Source of the DNA: a virus
Virus record (IMG/VR): IMGVR_UViG_3300011116_000925
Span: 1 to 64,000 of that record
Length of the DNA stretch: 64,000 nucleotides
Direction: 5' to 3' (one strand)
The notes under the pieces are model-generated. The model was not told where the DNA came from. It did no database searches and was given only the letters and a program-made list of their open reading frames with translations. Within the stretch, counting starts at the first letter, position 1, and the number at the start of each line of letters is the position of its first letter. Positions 9,063-17,424 of the stretch are shown piece by piece. The position numbers were made by a program, and so were the translations under genes.

Positions 9063-9524
9063 CTATTTCAATCCTAGTTTTTTCTTGGTAGTTGTGATAG
9101 TTGTGTTTGGATCATTCGGATCCATTTGTAATGTAATATTTGTTCCGTCAGATTTAATTACCTTGGATGGACCAATATTTGGAACTTCAATAGTATCTCC
9201 GACTTTTGTTGGCATTGGTTGATTCTTATTAGGGTTATCTGTTGTTTGTGGTGGTGGTTTAATTCCTGTGGAGGATCCAGAAGATTGAATTGCTGATGAT
9301 GTTGTTGATTGCCCAGTTGGAACAGTTTTACCAATTTTGTTTGTCATAATCTGCGCCATATTACTGGCTCCCTTGCCGACACCAGAACCAAGAGTTTTAG
9401 TAGTTTTACCTGCAATATTTAAAATATTTTTAGCTCCAGTCCCCAATCCTTTTGCTGCCATACCTAACATATTGCCAAAGCCTGTTGCTGGATTAACCTC
9501 TATGATGAATTCTTTGGCTCTCAT
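9063..9524 (-). CDS. Glycine-rich protein with capsid-targeting-like N-terminus
   Basis: A 153-residue protein beginning MRAKEFIIEVNPATG, very close in form to the T4 internal-protein targeting peptide MKTYQEFIAE; cleavage after IIE would leave VNPATG. A Gly/Ala/Lys-rich amphipathic region follows (residues 12-75), then a Ser/Thr/Pro/Gln linker and a small basic C-terminal domain. This suggests a packaged internal head protein. It ends in TAG, one of few amber stops here. Coupled to the gene upstream by a 32 bp overlap. Confidence 0.7.
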   Translation of the reverse strand: MRAKEFIIEVNPATGFGNMLGMAAKGLGTGAKNILNIAGKTTKTLGSGVGKGASNMAQIMTNKIGKTVPTGQSTTSSAIQSSGSSTGIKPPPQTTDNPNKNQPMPTKVGDTIEVPNIGPSKVIKSDGTNITLQMDPNDPNTTITTTKKKLGLK

Positions 9525-9711
9525 TAGTATTATCCTTTGCTAAATCAATTTTAATATTCTGTAATCTAAGTTCTGATATCCTATGTGATCCTCCTAATCC
9601 ACCTAATGCTGCTGAAACATAAAATTCATATACAGGATCATCTGATGACAATACACATTCTGGTTCTGGACCACTCATAAAATCTTTACTCGTTATTCTG
9701 TATTGTTTCAT
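9493..9711 (-). CDS. Small late protein, leaderless start
   Basis: Starts at ATG 9711 (MKQYRITSKDF). An upstream in-frame ATG at 9756 is rejected because it would read through a terminator hairpin. CATAAATA sits 4 bp before the ATG, so the late mRNA would begin at or next to the start codon. The 72-residue product resembles small virion accessory proteins but has no named domain. Confidence 0.7.
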   Translation of the reverse strand: MKQYRITSKDFMSGPEPECVLSSDDPVYEFYVSAALGGLGGSHRISELRLQNIKIDLAKDNTNESQRIHHRG

Positions 9712-9715
9712 GCTA

Positions 9716-9723
9716 TATTTATG
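9716..9723 (-). promoter_or_regulatory. Late promoter box CATAAATA
   Basis: T4-like late box with a 4 bp spacer (TAGC) to the ATG at 9711. It lies just after a factor-independent terminator, so the two separate transcription units. Confidence 0.65.
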
Positions 9724-9753
9724 AAAAAAGGACAATGTAAAATTGTCCTTTTT
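9724..9753 (-). terminator. Rho-independent terminator
   Basis: Perfect 12 bp stem (AAAAAGGACAAT and its complement) with a 5-base loop, ending in a run of T on the minus strand. It lies just after the stop of the gene at 9777. Confidence 0.88.
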
Positions 9754-9776
9754 CAATATTAATATGGTCAGTTAGA

Positions 9777-10196
9777 TTAAGATACTGATCCAAATTTTGT
9801 AAATGTCGTTACTGCGGTGCTACCCCAGTTTGCTGTGGTCTTCCCCAAAGAATTTGCTGCGGTATATGCGTCATTTATAGTCTTTTCTAAACTTCCTGTA
9901 CGTGCATTATCCGTAAATGCTGCACTTACTAATCCTGCAGGACCACTTAGAAGAAAGCTCTTACGAGTATCTGAATCGTATAGATCACCTTCAGCGATAA
10001 TTACTGCTCCGAATTGCATAATTGCAAGACGAACAAGTTCTAAACCACCCAATGCTGTTGTATAACTGTCACCTGTTTCTGCACTCATATCTACGTTAAA
10101 ATCACATTCAACGAATACTAATTCTCGACCTTCAATCTGCCAATTGGAAGCATAATTAAAATAATTACGATTTACCTTTGCTAATGCATCTGCCAT
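9777..10196 (-). CDS. Probable virion structural protein
   Basis: A 139-residue protein (MADALAKVNRNYFNYAS) with a beta-rich core (GRELVFVECDFNVD) and an Ala/Thr/Ser-rich C-terminus. It has strong AGGAG, an upstream late box and its own terminator, the arrangement expected of an abundant late protein such as a head decoration or tail protein. Exact role not recognised. Confidence 0.72.
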   Translation of the reverse strand: MADALAKVNRNYFNYASNWQIEGRELVFVECDFNVDMSAETGDSYTTALGGLELVRLAIMQFGAVIIAEGDLYDSDTRKSFLLSGPAGLVSAAFTDNARTGSLEKTINDAYTAANSLGKTTANWGSTAVTTFTKFGSVS

Positions 10197-10235
10197 TTTA
10201 TTCTCCTAATAAATTGCTCTTAAAGAGCTTAATAT

Positions 10236-10243
10236 TATTTATG
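10236..10243 (-). promoter_or_regulatory. Late promoter box CATAAATA
   Basis: Late box in the gap before the gene at 10196. The leader that follows holds a small GCTCTTTAAGAGC palindrome and AGGAG before the ATG. Confidence 0.6.
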
Positions 10244-10246
10244 TCT

Positions 10247-10999
10247 TTAATGATTTTTGTCTCTTACGAGAGCATGGCCTAGTGCTATACCACCAATGGC
10301 CGCCGCAGTACCAATAGCAACTCCTTTAGCAATTTTGGCTAGAGTGGATCCAGATTTATGTGGAAACTTTCCAGTTTCTGGATTTACTACATTTTTTAAT
10401 TCATAATTTTGATGTTTAGAAACTTTTTCCAATTCATGTAGGATATCACTGGTTCCCATATGACGCAAAGCCATCAATAATCTAGTTGCTGCTAATTTCC
10501 TTTCTGTTGGAAATAATCTATGCCAGTCACTAGCTAACCGTCGCATAGCACTATAGTCAGAATTAGTATTATATAAACTTTTATCTAATTTAAACAAAAA
10601 ATCACGATCCTGATCTTCATGTAATTCACCAGTTGCTACATGTCTTAAATATGCTTTAATTTGTAATAATGGCAAATGAATTCTAGCAGCCAATGTGTCA
10701 TTACTTGGATGTTTTCTAAGCTTTGATAAATTTATTTCACTTAGATCACTTAATATGGCCAATAAATTATATAGATCGGTGCAACTACTTCTAAACCCTC
10801 TAAAATCATTATATGCTAAAGTTTTGCGGGCATAAGATTGTGCAAAATACATAGTTTCTTTTTCATGCTTTAAGATATTCAATGCACATATGATCAACAA
10901 ACAATATCTAGCGGCCTGTTCAACATCCATTTTTTCTAAACTAGCCTTTTTAGTAAAAAATAATCCCTCATTAATATTATTGATAAATTCGGCTTTCAT
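10247..10999 (-). CDS. Helical virion-type protein with C-terminal hydrophobic segment
   Basis: A 250-residue, largely helical protein. The N-terminus MKAEFINNINEGLFF contains INE-G, a good gp21-type cleavage site at residue 11. The C-terminus carries one Gly/Ala-rich hydrophobic segment (about residues 222-243), which could cross a membrane. Overlaps the gene upstream by ATGA. It may be an internal or injected head protein; this is inference. Confidence 0.68.
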   Translation of the reverse strand: MKAEFINNINEGLFFTKKASLEKMDVEQAARYCLLIICALNILKHEKETMYFAQSYARKTLAYNDFRGFRSSCTDLYNLLAILSDLSEINLSKLRKHPSNDTLAARIHLPLLQIKAYLRHVATGELHEDQDRDFLFKLDKSLYNTNSDYSAMRRLASDWHRLFPTERKLAATRLLMALRHMGTSDILHELEKVSKHQNYELKNVVNPETGKFPHKSGSTLAKIAKGVAIGTAAAIGGIALGHALVRDKNH

Positions 11000-11280
11000 T
11001 TATTTTTACCTTCGACAATAACCAAATGTTTTTCTTGTTTGATCTTAGAAATCCCTCGTTCAAATTTAGAATAATCTTTTCCTTTTATAGCTAGAATAAA
11101 TCTACGTTCCAATTCATCTGCAAGATCTGGATCAAAACTTTCTCTGATTAAACCAAGAACATTAATAGCACTCTTAATAGCATGGCTGGCTCTACTTTCA
11201 ATAATTTCTTCCTTTTGACTTATTCGGAATACATCATCAAATTCTTCAAGAAGACTACGTGTGGTCTTATGTATTGACAT
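10996..11280 (-). CDS. Small helical protein
   Basis: A 94-residue charged, helical protein. It contains IIE-S and IRE-S, both possible prohead protease sites. A late box overlaps the gp41 stop just upstream, and the gene couples to the next by ATGA. No known family. Confidence 0.68.
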   Translation of the reverse strand: MSIHKTTRSLLEEFDDVFRISQKEEIIESRASHAIKSAINVLGLIRESFDPDLADELERRFILAIKGKDYSKFERGISKIKQEKHLVIVEGKNK

Positions 11281-11288
11281 CGTATGGA

Positions 11289-11296
11289 TATTTATT
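11289..11296 (-). promoter_or_regulatory. Late promoter box AATAAATA
   Basis: The box contains the TAA stop codon of gp41, so the early replication genes end exactly where the late unit begins. The ATG follows 8 bp later. Confidence 0.55.
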
Positions 11297-12713
11297 GTTT
11301 CTGGTCTGGTATCTTACGCATTGAATTCAAATAATCTCTCAATTTATTACCCTGTACTTGTGTTGCCTTAGGAACGAATGATGTTAAGTGATCATCATTA
11401 CCGTTCGATGTCACTATTTTAGATTTAGTCTTCAATTCATCATATATATTTCTACTTTCTAATGATGTTCCTTGTTCAGTCTGCAATGCATCTGTGATTC
11501 TTAATGTTTCAATATTAAAATCAAGGTCTACCTTACTTCCAACACCACTACTACTACGAGTCTTTAAGAATTGTATTTGATATCGTCCTCGTTCTCTCAT
11601 TCCTCTACTAGTGAATATACCAAACACATTATCAGCTGTTTGGATCTTACTCAATCCACCTGCGATATGACTGTGATCAAATTCAACTTCTTCGATACTT
11701 GCGCGATTTAATTGACTCGCTGTGACCAATAGATATTTGTGTTCTTTTGCCAAATTTCTTAATTCTTCACTAACGTATTTGTCCTTAATAAAAAGATCAC
11801 TAGGGCTAACTCGTTTATTATTAGGTAACATTAAATCCAAATAATCAACTAATATAGCATCAGGCTTCACTCCTCGTTGTATTTGAAATTCTTTTAGATA
11901 TGCTCGTAAGTCATTTGTTGTACTTTGTGCTGGCATCTCCTTAACTTGTAATATGCCAGATTTCTTACCAGCCATCGTGACTTTAATTTCAATATCATCA
12001 ATATTTTTAAAAATTTCTCTCGTACTCACTCCAGTGAGCATACTGTCTATTCGCATCGAGGTTAGTTCTTTACTTAATTCTAATGTAAAATAAATTACAT
12101 TCAATCCAGCCAATGCCCATGACAATGACAAATTTTGTAAAAATAAACTTTTTCCTGCACCTGACCCACCAGCAAAAATATTAAGTTCACCACGATTGAA
12201 TCCACCATATAATTTATGATCTAGGTTTTGCCAACCTGTACTTACCTGACCATTGCTATCTTTGATAGATAACAATCTTTTTCTAGGATCATCAAAATAA
12301 TTAATTCCTAGATCTCGAGTTAAAGCTATTTGTGTGGCCGCCTTAATTTTTTCCTCTACAATTCCGTATTCTCCTTTTTCAAGAAGATCTGCACTTTCTA
12401 AAATTGCCTTTTCTAAAGCCTTATGCCTACAGAATAATTCAAATTCATCAACCAACCAATTATAATGTTCTTCTTGTAATCCATCTGCAGGTATCAATTC
12501 GATATGAGTTGCAGCCTTAATTTGTCTGATATCTGGTAATGTTTTGTATTGATCAGTATAATCACCAATAAACTTGGCTGTTTCTCTAAGATTCTTATCA
12601 AAATAAAGATGACTAAAAATATTCTGACATCGAATAAATGATTCAGAATGAGCCAGAAACATTTCAAGAAATAGTTTCTGCATATCATAACTATATGATT
12701 TAGATTTATCCAT
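11292..12713 (-). CDS. 41: Replicative DNA helicase, T4 gp41-like
   Basis: Hexameric 5'-3' DnaB-family helicase that unwinds the fork and recruits primase. Walker A is GGSGAGKS (residues 182-189). The RecA-like core continues with YFTLELSKEL, the Walker B region (ILVDYLDLM) and a loop TASQLNR. Length 473 is the same size as T4 gp41 (475). It overlaps primase by 8 bp, the same order as a helicase-primase pair would favour. Confidence 0.95.
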   Translation of the reverse strand: MDKSKSYSYDMQKLFLEMFLAHSESFIRCQNIFSHLYFDKNLRETAKFIGDYTDQYKTLPDIRQIKAATHIELIPADGLQEEHYNWLVDEFELFCRHKALEKAILESADLLEKGEYGIVEEKIKAATQIALTRDLGINYFDDPRKRLLSIKDSNGQVSTGWQNLDHKLYGGFNRGELNIFAGGSGAGKSLFLQNLSLSWALAGLNVIYFTLELSKELTSMRIDSMLTGVSTREIFKNIDDIEIKVTMAGKKSGILQVKEMPAQSTTNDLRAYLKEFQIQRGVKPDAILVDYLDLMLPNNKRVSPSDLFIKDKYVSEELRNLAKEHKYLLVTASQLNRASIEEVEFDHSHIAGGLSKIQTADNVFGIFTSRGMRERGRYQIQFLKTRSSSGVGSKVDLDFNIETLRITDALQTEQGTSLESRNIYDELKTKSKIVTSNGNDDHLTSFVPKATQVQGNKLRDYLNSMRKIPDQKQ

Positions 12714-13698
12714 GATTCATATTCATCCGAATCTTAATTTTACTCGTTGTTGCATATTCAATGATTAATTTTAATGTGACTAATTTCCCAAGATCCTTGA
12801 CCGCCATACTGACATCTTTGGCTGACCAAGGTGGAATACTAATTTTCCAACCTGCATCCAGTGCATCTTCTATCATTTTATATCCCATCGAATCCTTATC
12901 TGGAACTAGTATTTTTTCTGTTTGTAATTGATTTATCAATTCTATACGTTGTTTCGTTAATTCAGATCCTAATAATGCTAATCCATCAATTGCAATTGCA
13001 TCTAGTGGTCCTTCTGTGATAATAGTTCTAGCCCAAGATGAATCTTGATGATCAAATCCATATACATAATTATTAGAATTTTGATTATAATATTTTGGTG
13101 TTCTTCCATCTATTGTTCGGCTTGTGAATCCAACGATGGATCCTTTATATGTATAAGGAATAATTACACTCCTATTCATTAACATATATGTATTGGGTGT
13201 CCAATAAAATCGTGAATCTAATATATTATAGCCTCTATTTTGTAGATATTTTTTAACCGTATTATAATCAACAAAATCACATCCTGCTTCTTCCCATTCT
13301 TTCATTGAGAATGAATGTTCTGGTAAATCATACTGTTGAAAGGTAGTCTTAATTTTAAATTCTATATTTTCAAGATCATTAATTTTTCCATCTTTTGATC
13401 TTAATGCTTCAAACACAAAACTGTGAATGGTATTATCTGGAACGCCTGCCCATTGAAATAGATTTCGTAATTTAAAACCAAAAGCCCCACCAATCCTATA
13501 TCCAGTTTTAAATTGACAATTAAAACATTTATATGTGAAACTATTTTCTGTGATCAATAATCCACCGCGCCCGCGACGATCTGAAGTTTCTCCATTATGT
13601 TGACAACATATGGCATTGAAACTTCGCCATCCATTTTGATTCATTTTGATCTTGGATCTAATATGACTCAGAAATACTTGTTCCAGTATAGAAATCAT
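12706..13698 (-). CDS. 61: DNA primase, T4 gp61-like
   Basis: Makes RNA primers for lagging-strand synthesis with gp41. An N-terminal zinc motif uses Cys31, Cys32 or His34 with Cys58 and Cys61 (YKCFNCQFK). The TOPRIM domain follows with IITEGPLDAIAI and the acidic VPDKDS motif. At 330 residues it is close to T4 gp61 (342). Coupled to the helicase gene. Confidence 0.93.
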   Translation of the reverse strand: MISILEQVFLSHIRSKIKMNQNGWRSFNAICCQHNGETSDRRGRGGLLITENSFTYKCFNCQFKTGYRIGGAFGFKLRNLFQWAGVPDNTIHSFVFEALRSKDGKINDLENIEFKIKTTFQQYDLPEHSFSMKEWEEAGCDFVDYNTVKKYLQNRGYNILDSRFYWTPNTYMLMNRSVIIPYTYKGSIVGFTSRTIDGRTPKYYNQNSNNYVYGFDHQDSSWARTIITEGPLDAIAIDGLALLGSELTKQRIELINQLQTEKILVPDKDSMGYKMIEDALDAGWKISIPPWSAKDVSMAVKDLGKLVTLKLIIEYATTSKIKIRMNMNHG

Positions 13699-13729
13699 AT
13701 GTTATGATAGCAGGAATGAATTGATATGT

Positions 13730-14557
13730 CTAATAACGATATAAGACTTTATCAACAGTGCCATCATTTAAATCTTGATCTGGCATATATAGAATTTGCA
13801 ATCTTCGAAAAATTCCATAAAAATTATAATATTGAACACCAGTAAAATTTTCCAATTCAATTATTGGTGTATTTTGACCATATAATGTGATTGGAAAATA
13901 TGTATTCACTGTTGGCATAACATCATTTGCTAAGCTTCCAACAACTTGAAATCCTCCAGTATAATCTGTTCCATAAATTGCAATTGTATGTAATGCAATA
14001 TTTCCATTACTAGTAGGATGAGCATCTAAACTTCCACTTGTATATACACTAGTATATCCATCAACATAACTTGTTGATCCAACAAATGGTTCAAATGTTG
14101 TAATTATTTGACTAGAAACAAATCCACCAAAATTGCCATCTATGATTTCAACATATGCACTGGTTTCATAATTAAATCCAGTATAAAGAGGTAATTTACT
14201 CAATGTTTCATCTAGGAATGAAATGTTATAACTATAATATTTGATATCTAAATTCATACTATCACTGTCCAATAATGTTAGTGTGCATTGACCTGTGGCA
14301 GATCCATCAGTAATAAATCTGGTTAATATTAAATTACCAGTTTCTCTATCAATCATATCAAATTGTAATGTTTTACCTAATAAATTTACTGGTTTTTGAT
14401 CCTGATTTTGAATCGTAAACCTGTATTGATTCGTTACACCTTTGTTAATTTTCATTAATCTACTATAGATCATTGCATATCCTGTACCTGGTAATTCACT
14501 TAGAGTCAATACCAAATTCAACTTATTGGGATAATGGTAATGTATAAGTGGCTGCAT
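13730..14557 (-). CDS. Tail or baseplate protein with BppU-like N-terminal domain
   Basis: A beta-rich 275-residue protein. Residues about 40-110 have the pattern of baseplate upper protein N-terminal domains (NQYRFTIQNQDQKPVNLLGKT), an immunoglobulin-like fold. The ATG is 5 bp after a perfect TATAAATA late box. It ends with TAG. A virion role is well supported by promoter and composition; the exact location in the tail is not. Confidence 0.68.
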   Translation of the reverse strand: MQPLIHYHYPNKLNLVLTLSELPGTGYAMIYSRLMKINKGVTNQYRFTIQNQDQKPVNLLGKTLQFDMIDRETGNLILTRFITDGSATGQCTLTLLDSDSMNLDIKYYSYNISFLDETLSKLPLYTGFNYETSAYVEIIDGNFGGFVSSQIITTFEPFVGSTSYVDGYTSVYTSGSLDAHPTSNGNIALHTIAIYGTDYTGGFQVVGSLANDVMPTVNTYFPITLYGQNTPIIELENFTGVQYYNFYGIFRRLQILYMPDQDLNDGTVDKVLYRY

Positions 14558-14562
14558 CAAAA

Positions 14563-14570
14563 TATTTATA
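14563..14570 (-). promoter_or_regulatory. Late promoter TATAAATA (perfect T4 box)
   Basis: Exact match to the T4 gp55-dependent late box. The spacer to the ATG is 5 bp (TTTTG), so the transcript should start at the initiation codon. Confidence 0.75.
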
Positions 14571-14627
14571 TAACCATGTCAAATTGTATAAGTAAATTGA
14601 ACATGGTTTGGATGTATTAAATTTGAT

Positions 14628-14999
14628 ATGAATGATTTTAAAGAATTAATTGAAAAATTTCCCTTTATAACAATTGCTAAAGTTAGTGAAAATGAATACA
14701 TTGGAATAGTTCAAAACAGAGATAATCATGTTACCAGTTTTTATGATTTTAATCTGATAAAATCTATTGAAATGAAGAAGAAATTCCTAGAATTAGGCGA
14801 TACATGGTGGTGGGAATCAAATAGACAAATACCCATTAATATATTCTTAAAACAAGACTTTGCTATTTTTAGGGTAATTTTAAAAACATTTATTAGTAAA
14901 GAATTTAGTATTATTAGTGGCCCATGTGTGAGCTTAACAGAACTCAATAACAAACGAAGTAAAAGACGATCAATTCAATTGGTTAAGAAACTTTCTTAA
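14628..14999 (+). CDS. Conserved small protein of T4-like phages, unknown
   Basis: A 123-residue protein (MNDFKELIEKFPFITIA) on the plus strand. The central TWWWESNRQIPINIF stretch looks like a strongly conserved core seen in unassigned proteins of marine T4-like phages. Its TAA overlaps the 3' end of the first ADP-ribosyltransferase-like gene, tail to tail. Function unknown. Confidence 0.78.
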   Translation: MNDFKELIEKFPFITIAKVSENEYIGIVQNRDNHVTSFYDFNLIKSIEMKKKFLELGDTWWWESNRQIPINIFLKQDFAIFRVILKTFISKEFSIISGPCVSLTELNNKRSKRRSIQLVKKLS

Positions 15000-15801
15000 A
15001 TTCATCCTTTAATTTGATGACCATATCCATCGTCAAACCATAACAAGGTGCAGAAAACCATATTTCATGGTTACCTCCTGGTATTGATTCAGTTGGCCAA
15101 CTAATTGTGGTAAATTTATTGGATATTGGATCATAAGTTTGTTCCATCATTTTTATTGCATCAAAATTGAATGCAGAAAATTCATTGTAATTATATTTGT
15201 GTCCGTAATTCCTATAAGTTCTTATCTTATCACGAAATTCAATATCTTCAAATTTTAAATTGATCTGTTTTAGTGAATTTAAAAATGAATTGGAATCAGT
15301 TGGATTATCACATTCACACATCGAAAACAAATTCGTTAAAAGATTATTAATTCGAGTTGGCCTATGATGGAAACTATTCCACATATCATCTGCAGAACAT
15401 ATTCCCACTGTTGTTTCTTTTGTTGGAATCATTAAAAAATTCTTGCCATATCCAGCAGATATGTGTTCATTTGTTGAACAAATAAAACTCTTACTTCGTT
15501 TTGGATAATTTTTCCATCGAGGATCTATATCATCAATCCACCACGTATAATAATTGTGAGTATTAGCACTGGTTCTGATTGATGCTTTAGTAGGATTCAA
15601 ATAAATTAATGGACTATTAGAAAATTCAGTCATATTGAATCCTCTAAACATCTGTTTCTTCTCATCAAACAACGCTGCTTTTATAAATTTATTATGTGGA
15701 TGTGTTTCATCTTTTAAAATTTTTATAAAATTATCAAGTTTCTTATTTTTAGCAAATTCATCACCTGGCCAGCTTTCATTTATAAATTCATTATATCTCA
15801 T
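14983..15801 (-). CDS. ADP-ribosyltransferase-like protein, paralogue A
   Basis: First of three tandem paralogues (272 residues). The N-terminus MRYNEFINE-SWPGDE matches a T4 capsid-targeting peptide with an INE-S cleavage site. A transferase-like order follows: Arg53 in MFRGF, the KRSKSFICST block (residues 101-110) in the position of an ART S-T-S motif, then SAGYGKNFLMIP, and Glu246 in HEIWFSAPCYG. This fits an R-S-E type mono-ADP-ribosyltransferase, but no search was run. It overlaps the next copy by ATGA. Probably late, packaged and injected (inference). Confidence 0.72.
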   Translation of the reverse strand: MRYNEFINESWPGDEFAKNKKLDNFIKILKDETHPHNKFIKAALFDEKKQMFRGFNMTEFSNSPLIYLNPTKASIRTSANTHNYYTWWIDDIDPRWKNYPKRSKSFICSTNEHISAGYGKNFLMIPTKETTVGICSADDMWNSFHHRPTRINNLLTNLFSMCECDNPTDSNSFLNSLKQINLKFEDIEFRDKIRTYRNYGHKYNYNEFSAFNFDAIKMMEQTYDPISNKFTTISWPTESIPGGNHEIWFSAPCYGLTMDMVIKLKDEFKKVS

Positions 15802-16613
15802 ATTAATTTACCTTTTGGAAAATCCATAGCTTCCAATTGTTCAACCATTCCATAATGAATAGCATAACATGGAGCAGAAAACCATATTTCCTTACCATAA
15901 TTAATATTAATATTTGGCCATTCTTGTACCGAAAACCCAACTCTATTGGGATCAAAAATTGCATCCAATGTTTTAAAAATATCATAACCCTTAAGGGCCA
16001 ACAATTCCACAAAATCATTTTGGATGGTAATTTTTTTTCTAAATGTCGGATCTCGCAATGAACCATTTAATAATTGTAATGTATGCACAAAATCTTGAAG
16101 TGATTTTATTTTACTCCACATTACCATTTGAAATGATTCTTCAAATAATCTGTTTAATTCCGAATTGATATGATTTGGTTCAAATCTTCCAAAACTATCC
16201 CAAAAATCATATTTAGGACAAATTCCTATGGTTGTCTTTATCTGTGGTATCATAAGATAAGGTGCTCCATAATCAGCAGCGGTATCTAAATTATTGGTAC
16301 AAATAAAGCTTTTACTTCTTTTTGGATATTCATTCCATTTTTTGCTTATTCCATCAATCCACCAAGTGTAATAATTATCTGTATTTGCACTGGTTCTTTC
16401 TCGTGCATCTGATATATTTAAATGATAAATTCGTGGTTGTCTTTCATTACCAAATCCTCTCCAGATTCTCTTTGATGGATGTATTCCTAATTTAATTAGA
16501 TCAAATAAAGGAGAATTTGTATTTTGTAGTTCTTTATAAAATGTATTTAGATCAAGATCATGAGTATGTTCATCACCTGGCCAACTTTCCTTAAAAATTT
16601 CATTAGCTCTCAT
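15798..16613 (-). CDS. ADP-ribosyltransferase-like protein, paralogue B
   Basis: Second copy, 271 residues. The start is ATG 16613 (MRANEIFKESWPG); longer in-frame extensions upstream would lie inside paralogue C and lack homology. Equivalent motifs are RIWRGF, RSKSFICT and KEIWFSAPCYA. The cleavage-like site is FKE-S, with Phe instead of Ile/Leu. It begins inside the last codons of paralogue C (16603-16613) and ends in ATGA with paralogue A, so all three come from one mRNA. Confidence 0.72.
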   Translation of the reverse strand: MRANEIFKESWPGDEHTHDLDLNTFYKELQNTNSPLFDLIKLGIHPSKRIWRGFGNERQPRIYHLNISDARERTSANTDNYYTWWIDGISKKWNEYPKRSKSFICTNNLDTAADYGAPYLMIPQIKTTIGICPKYDFWDSFGRFEPNHINSELNRLFEESFQMVMWSKIKSLQDFVHTLQLLNGSLRDPTFRKKITIQNDFVELLALKGYDIFKTLDAIFDPNRVGFSVQEWPNININYGKEIWFSAPCYAIHYGMVEQLEAMDFPKGKLI

Positions 16614-17421
16614 TGTCATTTCCAAATCGTAATTTATCCATAATATCTTTGTGAATAGCATAACATGGAAAAGAAAACCAAATTTCATTATATTTTGGTA
16701 ATTTTATATTTGGCCATTTCATTGTACGAAATTTAAATTTAATTGGATCATAGATATAATCCATTGCCTTAAAAATATCAAATTGATTCTTTTTTAGAAT
16801 TAGATAAAAATCTGAATGATGATATAAATTATTATTCAACCGTATTATATTCTTTTTATCCAATAACATTGTATTCATAGATTTTAAAGTTTGAATAAAT
16901 TTTTCTTTAGATGTTAAGTCTAAATTCAATCCTAATGCTTCTAAAATTTCATTAAGATTACGATTAAGACCATCTGGACAATATTCCTTAAAACTACTCC
17001 AAAAATCATCATCTGGACATATTCCTATTGCAGTTGATTTGATCGGAATTAATTGAAAAACTTCTCCATATCCACCTGCAATATCTGGATTAGATCCACA
17101 GATAAAACTTTGACTTCTCTTAGGATAATCTTTCCATTTTTTACTCACATGATCTATCCACCATGTATAGTAATTGTCTGTATTTGCACTTTTTCTCACT
17201 GGTGCAGTAGATGGATCAATGTAATATACACCAATTTTATTTAAACCCGAAAAACCTCGATAAATTTGTCTACCAGATATTGATCCATTTTTAACAATTT
17301 TTGATTCAATAGATTTGGGATTTTTAAGGGCGCCGTAAAAATTTTTTAAATTCATAGATTGAACAATGGATTTCTTAGAACCAGGCCAACTTCCGCCTTC
17401 AAATAATTCATATGATCGCAT
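16603..17421 (-). CDS. ADP-ribosyltransferase-like protein, paralogue C
   Basis: Promoter-proximal copy, 272 residues. N-terminus MRSYELFE-GGSWPG gives an LFE-G site. Motifs are QIYRGF, the shared block SANTDNYYTWWID, KRSQSFICGS, then IGICPDDDFW, and NEIWFSFPCYA near the C-terminus. The ATG is 4 bp after AATAAATA, so the operon is read as leaderless late mRNA. Copies differ widely outside the motifs, which suggests different targets rather than dosage. Confidence 0.72.
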   Translation of the reverse strand: MRSYELFEGGSWPGSKKSIVQSMNLKNFYGALKNPKSIESKIVKNGSISGRQIYRGFSGLNKIGVYYIDPSTAPVRKSANTDNYYTWWIDHVSKKWKDYPKRSQSFICGSNPDIAGGYGEVFQLIPIKSTAIGICPDDDFWSSFKEYCPDGLNRNLNEILEALGLNLDLTSKEKFIQTLKSMNTMLLDKKNIIRLNNNLYHHSDFYLILKKNQFDIFKAMDYIYDPIKFKFRTMKWPNIKLPKYNEIWFSFPCYAIHKDIMDKLRFGNDNES

Positions 17422-17424
17422 TAA

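Noticed and set aside
9712-9756. N-terminal extension MKKDNFTLS of the gene at 9493
   Set aside because: It would be encoded by the terminator hairpin; the late box places the start at 9711.
16614-16688. Longer start for ART-like paralogue B
   Set aside because: The extra residues are the antisense-of-frame shadow of paralogue C and break the shared MRxxE leader.
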